Positions 15,700-22,146 of a DNA stretch of 34,009 nt are shown in pieces. How positions within the stretch are numbered: position 1 is the first letter of the stretch; each line of letters opens with the position of its first letter. Origin of the DNA: a virus; IMG/VR virus record IMGVR_UViG_3300030329_003295, positions 5,286-39,294 of that record. One strand, 5' to 3'. The position numbers and the translations under genes are program-made. The notes below the pieces were generated by a model. It worked only from the letters and a program-made list of their open reading frames with translations, was not told the DNA's origin and did no database searches.

Positions 15700-17609
15700 T
15701 ACCTTCTCCCATCTGGGCGAATATCCACCCTTGGAGAACCAAGCCTCCATCCTACACCACTTGCGCTAGATTCTATACGAAAGGCAAAACTGCGCCCTCT
15801 TAATCTAACATGAACCTGGTCTGTAAACTGTTCTACAGGAGAAGACGCCGATTTTGTCACTGTGCTGTCTTCTGTCTGTAAATAATTACCACCAGGGAAG
15901 TTTCTAGTTTTTAATGTCATGACAGCACTGGGCGAACCAGCCGTTGAACCTCTAAAAGTAATATCTGGAAGCATTCTTTTAATAAAACAAAATTGTTCCC
16001 CGTCTCCAATATCCATCTGGCTAGATTCAACGTAAGCTGTAAGGGCAGAGCCGTCATCATCAAACCCCGTTTCTTGCGTATAAAGAAAATTATTAGGACC
16101 TGCTGCAATAGGATTGTCAAATATGCCTCGATCCATCCAGAAACTACGGACCAATGTGCCGTAATACCACGCTTGCTGTTGATAATTATACACGACATAG
16201 CGGTCATTAGTGCTACTACTGGAAGACGGATAAAACCACCATATTTCAGAAAAGGCTGTATTAGTAGCAGCAACCGCTTTCTCTCTCTGGTCTAAATTAA
16301 AATCATCAAAAACATAATCGCGTACCGTGCAAGGTAATCTTTGTACTGTACCCCCATAAACATAAAACTCTTTTAATCCCATCCAGAACACATTGTCTTC
16401 AATAGCAACCGCCGACAACGGACCCATCATAGTAGTGTTTTCTGAAACTAAGTTTATACCAAACGTAAAGGGTGGACCCAGAAACTGCATGGCATAAAGA
16501 GATTCGTCCGTAAAAACCAAAACCTGTTGCCGCGTTTCAACAGCCGCTATAATTTCAGACCCAGAACCAAGACGTAATTCTCCTGCGGTATTAGTAGCCG
16601 TAGTTTCCCAATCAGTAAGACTTTCCTGGTTAGAAAACCTAATTAATAACGGGTCCTGAACTCCACTATTAGACTCTGGATCACAACCAAAAGCTATAAT
16701 ATGCCTATCTCTATCAGAAACCAGAACCTGCTTGGCTATCGTAGGAGCTTTAGTTGATCCGGCTAAAGAACTAAGCTCTACAGCACGAGCCGAAACTCCA
16801 GAAGACTTGTCCCAGTAATAAATACCACCATTACGCACACTAATAAGAAGGTCTTCACCAAAGTTATCATGCGACCAGATTCTTAAAGTGCTAGTAACAA
16901 TAGATGTAGTTGCCGCCTGACCCCATCCATTTCTACTCCAGAAACCTACGCCCCAACCTGTCCCCGAAGTAGAGGTGTTTAGTCCTGTATTAATCTGATA
17001 CGTTCCCACCACCGAAGAACCGCCGTTGCCCGTGTCCGAAGAGTTAGCCTGAACCAGGCTAGGAGAAAGCGCACCATTTACTGTAATATCTTTTATACTT
17101 GTGCCTGCGTCACGGGCATGAATGGTATAACTATTATCGCCTATAACTTCTTTTATGTCATACTCCTGGTTAAGAACCGCTGCCGTAATGGTTCCTCCAA
17201 GTGTTGCCGCACCACTAAAAGTTACAAAATCACCAACCACCGCACCATGTGCTGTATCCGCAACAGTAATAATATGTGAGCCATTGGACGCAGAAAACGT
17301 AACGTCACCTGCTGCTGTAGTGCTACGAATAGGTGTAATATCACTAAAAGAACCGCCGTCCTGATTAATATAATACTTTAAACTTGTTCCTATTCCAATG
17401 TAACGACCATTATCCAAGGCCACCCAGGGATGCATTGCACGAGCAGTTCCAAGGTACGAGAACCCGGAAAACTTTTCCCATCCCCCTATTTTTTCGGGGA
17501 GCCCAAATCTAAAACGCACCTTATCAATATCAAACCAGCCGCCTTCATTTGTATACGAAGTCGTTTCTCTATTAACGCCCGGTTTAAATTGTAATTTTGT
17601 TAACGGCAT
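15699..17609 (-). CDS. Tail hub protein (P22 gp10 / T7 gp12-like)
   Basis: A 636-aa beta-rich protein that starts MPLTKLQFKPGVNRETTSYT and continues with GGWFDIDKVRFRFG, a conserved opening in marine podovirus tail proteins annotated as DNA stabilisation or tail tubular B proteins. An inserted Ig-like or carbohydrate-type beta segment lies at about 95-185 (TFSASNGSHIITVADTAHG). The remainder shows repeated W/Y-containing blades compatible with a beta-propeller. It would form the nozzle or hub of the short tail that closes the head and carries fibres. It follows the 41-aa gene after one base and overlaps the next gene by one base. Confidence 0.75.
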   Translation of the reverse strand: MPLTKLQFKPGVNRETTSYTNEGGWFDIDKVRFRFGLPEKIGGWEKFSGFSYLGTARAMHPWVALDNGRYIGIGTSLKYYINQDGGSFSDITPIRSTTAAGDVTFSASNGSHIITVADTAHGAVVGDFVTFSGAATLGGTITAAVLNQEYDIKEVIGDNSYTIHARDAGTSIKDITVNGALSPSLVQANSSDTGNGGSSVVGTYQINTGLNTSTSGTGWGVGFWSRNGWGQAATTSIVTSTLRIWSHDNFGEDLLISVRNGGIYYWDKSSGVSARAVELSSLAGSTKAPTIAKQVLVSDRDRHIIAFGCDPESNSGVQDPLLIRFSNQESLTDWETTATNTAGELRLGSGSEIIAAVETRQQVLVFTDESLYAMQFLGPPFTFGINLVSENTTMMGPLSAVAIEDNVFWMGLKEFYVYGGTVQRLPCTVRDYVFDDFNLDQREKAVAATNTAFSEIWWFYPSSSSSTNDRYVVYNYQQQAWYYGTLVRSFWMDRGIFDNPIAAGPNNFLYTQETGFDDDGSALTAYVESSQMDIGDGEQFCFIKRMLPDITFRGSTAGSPSAVMTLKTRNFPGGNYLQTEDSTVTKSASSPVEQFTDQVHVRLRGRSFAFRIESSASGVGWRLGSPRVDIRPDGRR

Positions 17610-17610
17610 A

Positions 17611-17736
17611 TTAAACTCTTTGTTTTAAGGCTTCTTTTTCTAGTCGTTTAAATCTTTGTTTCTCTAATATAAGTCTTAGTTTTTTCTTTTTTCTTTTTTG
17701 CATCTGTTTGTCCATCATCTTTAATAGACGCACCAT
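17611..17736 (-). CDS. 41-aa highly basic microprotein
   Basis: A short reading frame fills the gap between the assembly chaperone and tail hub genes. ATG 17736 overlaps the chaperone stop as TAATG, and its TAA at 17611 ends one base before the hub ATG. The product is extremely rich in Lys, Arg, Leu and Gln (MDKQMQKRKKKKLRLILEK in the middle) and should form one amphipathic helix. The perfect packing against both neighbours argues that it is real, or at least a translated coupling peptide. It could bind DNA or an acidic virion surface. Function is unknown. Confidence 0.65.
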   Translation of the reverse strand: MVRLLKMMDKQMQKRKKKKLRLILEKQRFKRLEKEALKQRV

Positions 17737-18245
17737 TAGGGTTTAGTAGGCCAATCGGAATCGGTTATGTGAGGCCAACTCTTCTGGGCAGGCATATCTC
17801 TTAGAAGTTGTCGATAAATTTTCATTTCATTAGTCAATGTATTATCTTCTAGCGCATAGAAGTCTGTTTCTGCAAGTTTCGCGTTTCGCGTAGCCCTGTG
17901 TTGAGCCGCTGTATTAGCATCGATCTGTGCTTTCCAGGCGTTTGTTTGTTCAGTAGCGGTTACTTTTTTCCCCTCGCTATCTGTATATTCAGAAAAAGTA
18001 GGCCCGATCTTCCACTTAGTGTGCCACTTCCCGCTTTTTTGTTCATACCCGTCCGGCTCAACTGTTTGATACGGAGAAGTTAAAGTTGGGACAGAGCCTT
18101 CAAAAACCGCATCTATCCCGTTGTCATTTAACCAGGCCTCAGACAAAGAACCTTTTCTAGGAACCTTCCTATTTGTTTTATTTTCTGTACGATAGGTTAT
18201 TTCTGTTAAAACCCGTCCAGATTCTCGTATTCTTAATAGTCCCAT
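17736..18245 (-). CDS. Tail (fibre) assembly chaperone-like protein
   Basis: A 169-aa protein whose C terminus, LTNEMKIYRQLLRDMPAQKS followed by WPHITDSDWPTKP, matches the YRqxLRD...P...WP..P ending of the phage tail assembly chaperone family (Phage_tail_APC). The middle, AWKAQIDANTAAQHRATRNA, is helical as in that family. Such proteins help fold or trimerise fibre proteins. It lies directly downstream of the 690-aa fibre gene, the usual location for a dedicated fibre chaperone. No enzyme motif is seen. Confidence 0.75.
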   Translation of the reverse strand: MGLLRIRESGRVLTEITYRTENKTNRKVPRKGSLSEAWLNDNGIDAVFEGSVPTLTSPYQTVEPDGYEQKSGKWHTKWKIGPTFSEYTDSEGKKVTATEQTNAWKAQIDANTAAQHRATRNAKLAETDFYALEDNTLTNEMKIYRQLLRDMPAQKSWPHITDSDWPTKP

Positions 18246-18256
18246 CGTCTTTGTCC

Positions 18257-20329
18257 TTATGCGATTGCGTAGAAGAAATAATCTCCATCAGTTATGTCGG
18301 TTGTAGTAGAAAACCCTGCATTTAACGGGTCTATGTAATCAGAGCCTGTCACATCCGCCGCCGTAGTATTAAAATACATTAAAGGGTCATTACCTGCTGC
18401 AATTCCCCGCGCCGAATCAAAAACAAACCAGTCTCCTGTCGAGTCTGTTCTTTTTAGCATAACAAAACGCGAACCTGACGTAAAACCACAATCCACATCT
18501 GTTGCCCCGGACTGGGTAAACGTACCAACTTTACTGACCCCCGCAAGAGTTGCAAACAAAAATGCGGTATAATGAGCAGATGCCGCCGCATTAACCGTAG
18601 CATTAGTTCCAAGAGAAAACACTGTTGAAGTAGGAGCCGTATCATTCCAACGGTTATGATGGTCGGTTCTAGCGGCGTTAGAGTTTAAAACCAGATAATC
18701 AGTTGCATCACCAAAATAAACCTGAAACCCTCCACCACCACCTGTGCCGACTAACCATGTAACCCACATCATCTCTGGTACTACGCCCAGGTTATGAGAT
18801 ACTGTCATGTTGCTACCTGTGCCAGTGTAGCACACACAATCAAAAAACCCTTTAGCACGTTTCCACGAGTAATTTATATATGTAGAAGTATTTTGATTTA
18901 CGTCACTATCATCTCCAATTTCAACACCTGTCATGTTGTCGAAGTTTCTAATTCGGGTAGTTCCTCCGTCATACTGCGCTCCACTTGCAAGATTAGTGTT
19001 AACGGTTCCCCAGTTATAACTACTACTTTCACGACCAATAAATCTAGAAGAAGTCAGCCAGTTTCCTGTAGCTCCTCTAGCTTTAAGTATACTGACATCT
19101 ACGGGAAACCCTGTGCCAGGTACAATTCTTCCGCTAGTACCGTTTCCTGTGTACGCAGTAGGAGTAAACACCGAAGTTGAAGCTGTCGGTTCATTCATCA
19201 TCTGATCACGGATAGCTACATAAATATAGTTTCCACTACTTGCATTTACTTCCGCGTTAGAACCATTAACACCAAACCCTGTAGGCAGGATTCGCACATG
19301 ACTGTACGCACTTTCAACAGCGGTAGAGTTAGGGTATAACTGTTGAGAAGCCGTTGTCTGTTCCGTGGTAGAAAAAGTCAAACCTCTTACAGTATCAAAG
19401 ATTAACCAGTTCTCTGTTGAATCAGTTCTTTTAATTAACAACCACTGAGGTTGCCAGCCAATCGCGGTAATATCCTGGTCAGAAGCTGACCCTGTATAGT
19501 TTCCGCAATAAATCATTCCATTGGAAGAAGTGTCGTGGCCAAATAAATAACCCACAAAGGTTTTGCCACTTGAATTAGTGTTACCGCTATTGCCAACAGA
19601 AAACTCTGTTGCAGTCGGAGCCGTATCGTTCCAGTAACTTGATTCATCTACACGAGCATTTGTACCGTTTAGTCTCATCCCGTAGTCTTCAGGGCTAGAG
19701 CCATCTACGCCTCTGTGATATACCACCCAGTTTTCACCGCCATCGGTAGCATTCTTTACTATCATCATCCCGGGAACTGACCCCAGGTTATGGCTAACAG
19801 TTCTCCCTGAGACACCATTTCCGGTCCAGGTTAAGGCTTCAAAAAAATTACCCTGGTTTTTAAAACTCCACGCAACATACCTTTCGCTAGAACCATTTAC
19901 TTCATCCGCAGTACCAAGACTAAAACCGTCACTATCAAAAGAAGTAACCATCTGGGCGTTAGCTTGACTAGATGCGTTATCCTGACTTTGGAGATAATAC
20001 CCCGCCCCTCTCGCCGTATCGGATAAAACAAACGTCTTAGTGTTGTCCCTGCTTCTGATCCAGACCATCCCGCCGCCAGATAAAGAAACCTCATTGTCTA
20101 TGCTTCTAGCGGAAGCATTTCCGTCATACACAAAAGTGTTAAAAGTGGTAGCTACATTAGGGGTGTTACCAAGAGTAGGCCATGTGCCCGCAGTCACATA
20201 AGTATCAACCTCATCCATAGACCAGACACCCGGTGCAGGAGTGTCTTGAAAATTATTCGTAGGCGGAGAGGGACTCTTCGTAATCATGTTCCCGACAAAA
20301 GGAGAAATTTTGGTTAGCCTATCGACCAT
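18257..20329 (-). CDS. Tail fibre/receptor-binding protein with repeated DUF7483-like modules
   Basis: A 690-aa beta-rich protein with repeated modules. Each module has a VSHNLGSVPGMM- or VSHNLGVVPEMM-type strand, a WNDTAPT(A/S)T..FS(V/L)G turn, a stretch ending in YLF or FLF, and a KRTDST(E/G)(N)W..FD(T/S)(V/A)RG element. Complete or partial modules occur at about 160-260, 280-370, 390-490, 500-600 and 610-690. This arrangement is common in marine phage fibres (I recall it as DUF7483). The N terminus (about 1-60) probably anchors to the tail. The likely role is adsorption to the host surface. The gene is followed by its assembly chaperone. Confidence 0.78.
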   Translation of the reverse strand: MVDRLTKISPFVGNMITKSPSPPTNNFQDTPAPGVWSMDEVDTYVTAGTWPTLGNTPNVATTFNTFVYDGNASARSIDNEVSLSGGGMVWIRSRDNTKTFVLSDTARGAGYYLQSQDNASSQANAQMVTSFDSDGFSLGTADEVNGSSERYVAWSFKNQGNFFEALTWTGNGVSGRTVSHNLGSVPGMMIVKNATDGGENWVVYHRGVDGSSPEDYGMRLNGTNARVDESSYWNDTAPTATEFSVGNSGNTNSSGKTFVGYLFGHDTSSNGMIYCGNYTGSASDQDITAIGWQPQWLLIKRTDSTENWLIFDTVRGLTFSTTEQTTASQQLYPNSTAVESAYSHVRILPTGFGVNGSNAEVNASSGNYIYVAIRDQMMNEPTASTSVFTPTAYTGNGTSGRIVPGTGFPVDVSILKARGATGNWLTSSRFIGRESSSYNWGTVNTNLASGAQYDGGTTRIRNFDNMTGVEIGDDSDVNQNTSTYINYSWKRAKGFFDCVCYTGTGSNMTVSHNLGVVPEMMWVTWLVGTGGGGGFQVYFGDATDYLVLNSNAARTDHHNRWNDTAPTSTVFSLGTNATVNAAASAHYTAFLFATLAGVSKVGTFTQSGATDVDCGFTSGSRFVMLKRTDSTGDWFVFDSARGIAAGNDPLMYFNTTAADVTGSDYIDPLNAGFSTTTDITDGDYFFYAIA

Positions 20330-20341
20330 TACTTAACCCCT

Positions 20342-20716
20342 TTATGAGATTTCCTCATAGCTTACCAAAACCTCAAGGTCGCTTGCCGTTCCCGCTGTAG
20401 CAGTAATAGATGTGTTTTCCTCAAGATACAGAGCAGTATTCTTATCTAACACAACTAAAGCAGCATCCGCAGGTACGGATATTGTTGAAGCAAGAGAATA
20501 AGCTGTACCACCACCAGACGCTGCGCTATGAACATCAACTGTTACATCACAGGCGTTAGTGCCATCTACATTAGCAACTTGAATCATATTAACTTTAAAT
20601 ACTTTATTACTTGAAGCCGCGTTACTTACCAAGTCTGTCTGACTTGTACTTCCAAGGGCAACTTTAGCCGTCTTACCTGTAATCGTGGCTACATTGACAA
20701 TGTTTGGTGCTGACAT
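20342..20716 (-). CDS. Small beta-sandwich virion protein
   Basis: A 124-aa protein made of short alternating strands (TGKTAKVALGSTSQTDLVSN, VFKVNMIQVANVDG, LYLEENTSITATAG), typical of small marine phage decoration or fibre accessory proteins. There is no signal peptide and no catalytic motif. It sits between two fibre-type genes, with 12-base gaps on both sides. It resembles in style the beta-rich proteins at 28211-28489 and 28501-28962. A role in decorating the tail or capsid is inferred. Confidence 0.7.
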   Translation of the reverse strand: MSAPNIVNVATITGKTAKVALGSTSQTDLVSNAASSNKVFKVNMIQVANVDGTNACDVTVDVHSAASGGGTAYSLASTISVPADAALVVLDKNTALYLEENTSITATAGTASDLEVLVSYEEIS

Positions 20717-20728
20717 ATTTAAACTCCT

Positions 20729-21409
20729 TTATCCAAACACAATAGCCATAGCGATGGCTTTACCAGTTCCAATTCCAGCAGAACCAAAAGATATTGTCCC
20801 ACTACCGTTAGTAATCATTGCTTGCCCGTTTGAACCGTCACTGGTTGGAAGATTTAAAGCAGACAAAAATGAAGTTAAGTTTGCATCGTAGGCTTGCACA
20901 TTTGATCCGATGGCAACACCTAAGTTAGTTCGAGAGGTAGACGCTGAAGCTACATCCGATAAGTTATTAGCAGCAAGCAACGCCCCCGCCGCAGGTAACG
21001 TAGCTCCCAGATCCACAACAGCCGCTGTACCTCCCCCGCCGTCACAATAGATAATTCCAGTATTGCCGTTAGATACACTAACATTTGCACCGGAGCCTTG
21101 AGAAAAAGTTGCGGTTTGTCCAGAGTTATTCTTTACAAAGTAAAGACGTTTAACATCGTTTGGACTAACTGTAATGGTGTTGGTTCCTGAAGGCGATCCC
21201 CCTAAAACAAGCACATGATATTGCCCGTCTGAAGCCGAACCGTCTGAAGTAGTTAATGTATGCGTTGTACCTGAAAGTGTAATACTTCCTACACCCACCG
21301 ATAAACGATCTATTATATCAAAGTTCGTGTTTGTAGATGTACCCCACGTTCCTGATTCATCACCTGTGGCTATCTTTTTAATGCCACCATTTGTTGTATA
21401 TGTAGCCAT
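20729..21409 (-). CDS. Tail fibre-like protein
   Basis: A 226-aa Gly/Ser/Thr-rich protein. The first 40 residues (GGIKKIATGDESGTWGTSTN) resemble anchor segments of marine phage fibres. A beta-helical or beta-sandwich middle follows. The region NNLSDVASASTSRTNLGV at about 148-165 matches the NLSD...TAR.NLGL repeat common in fibre stalks. The C-terminal LPTSDGSNGQAMITNGSG is shared with the 1074-aa fibre. It starts at 21409 behind GAGG. A short fibre or a connector for the larger adhesin is likely. Confidence 0.72.
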   Translation of the reverse strand: MATYTTNGGIKKIATGDESGTWGTSTNTNFDIIDRLSVGVGSITLSGTTHTLTTSDGSASDGQYHVLVLGGSPSGTNTITVSPNDVKRLYFVKNNSGQTATFSQGSGANVSVSNGNTGIIYCDGGGGTAAVVDLGATLPAAGALLAANNLSDVASASTSRTNLGVAIGSNVQAYDANLTSFLSALNLPTSDGSNGQAMITNGSGTISFGSAGIGTGKAIAMAIVFG

Positions 21410-21417
21410 CTAGACCT

Positions 21418-22005
21418 CTACGCTGCTATTTCGCCCCAGATTGTACCAGGACTTGGAGTAACCCCAGACCAACTTGTACCAGGACTTGGAGTAACATTGC
21501 TCCAACTTGTCCCGGGGTTAGGTATAATTCCATCATAAACTAACACAAAACCCACCCCTGTACTAGCCGAAACGCCTGTAACGTCAACAAGTGTGGTTCC
21601 CCCCGTTGTTGCAGACCCTACCTGACCCTGGGCTTCCATGTCAATTGAGTTTACAGGAACTCTTTGGTAGGTAATTACACTTGTCCCGTTAACCGTTCCC
21701 GTTCCTGCAACACCAGTTACTGCAATATTGGAAGCATCACCTGTAACCGTTGGCCCTGTAATCGCCCCTGTCCCTGCAATACCGGTGACAGATACATCCA
21801 CCCCTACTCCTTCGGTAACGGAAACAGTTCCAACCTGCCCTGTCCCTGCAACACCAGTGACAGAAACGGAAATATCTAGTTTGGCACTAGCTGTTCCAAC
21901 CTGCCCTGTCCCTGCAACACCAGTGACAGAAACGGAAATATCACCAGACGTTACAGTTTCCGTATCACCTAAAACAGCACTTGCAACAGCACCAAAACCT
22001 AGCAT
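21418..22005 (-). CDS. Repeat-rich tail/fibre protein
   Basis: A 195-aa protein built largely from a VSVTGVAGTGQVGT-type beta repeat (four to five copies, residues about 25-105). A C-terminal 11-residue repeat, PSPGTSWSGVT, is present in about three copies (165-192). Similar repeats occur in uncultured marine phage structural proteins. The DNA contains an exact 50-bp duplication and a 22-bp duplication, so the repeats are recent. Its start overlaps the zinc-ribbon gene by seven bases. Function is probably structural, in fibre or baseplate; no enzyme motif is seen. Confidence 0.7.
   Translation of the reverse strand: MLGFGAVASAVLGDTETVTSGDISVSVTGVAGTGQVGTASAKLDISVSVTGVAGTGQVGTVSVTEGVGVDVSVTGIAGTGAITGPTVTGDASNIAVTGVAGTGTVNGTSVITYQRVPVNSIDMEAQGQVGSATTGGTTLVDVTGVSASTGVGFVLVYDGIIPNPGTSWSNVTPSPGTSWSGVTPSPGTIWGEIAA
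21441..21495 (-). repeat. 22-bp direct repeat, 33-bp period
   Basis: Exact copies at 21441-21462 and 21474-21495 encode the Pro-Gly-Thr-Ser-Trp repeat at the C terminus of the 195-aa protein. A diverged third copy follows near 21508-21525. Confidence 0.85.
21827..21942 (-). repeat. Exact 50-bp direct repeat
   Basis: Copies at 21827-21876 and 21893-21942 are identical over 50 bases, with a 66-bp (22-codon) period. They encode the DISVSVTGVAGTGQVGT unit. More diverged units lie to the left. Confidence 0.88.
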
Positions 22006-22142
22006 TTGTCAGGACTTTCAGGTTGTGCCACCTCACCCTGACAACAATCTTCTATAACGCATTTGCAATCAGCGCACTGATAGTGACCGTGAACTACATC
22101 CAGAGGTCTTTTACATCCACATTTTGGGCAGGGTATTTTCAT
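21999..22142 (-). CDS. 47-aa zinc-ribbon microprotein
   Basis: A 47-aa protein starting MKIPCPKCGCKRPLDV at ATG 22142, with AAGGAT seven bases upstream. CPKC and CADC knuckles are followed by a CC pair, giving a small treble-clef or zinc-ribbon fold that should bind one zinc ion. A longer in-frame start at 22265 would run inside the adhesin gene and lacks support. It begins four bases after the adhesin stop and overlaps the next gene by seven bases. Similar small Cys-rich proteins are familiar in marine phage tail modules. Their role is unknown; options are regulation, chaperoning or a virion metal site. Confidence 0.72.
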   Translation of the reverse strand: MKIPCPKCGCKRPLDVVHGHYQCADCKCVIEDCCQGEVAQPESPDKC

Positions 22143-22146
22143 TTTA

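Noticed and set aside
15700-15750. Longer start for the 98-aa tail protein
   Set aside because: ATG 15699 fits the TAATG overlap pattern; the extension merely reads the hub gene in another frame.
18794-19180. 128-aa plus-strand frame opposite the fibre gene
   Set aside because: It is low in recognisable sequence, antisense to the repeat fibre, and has no promoter.
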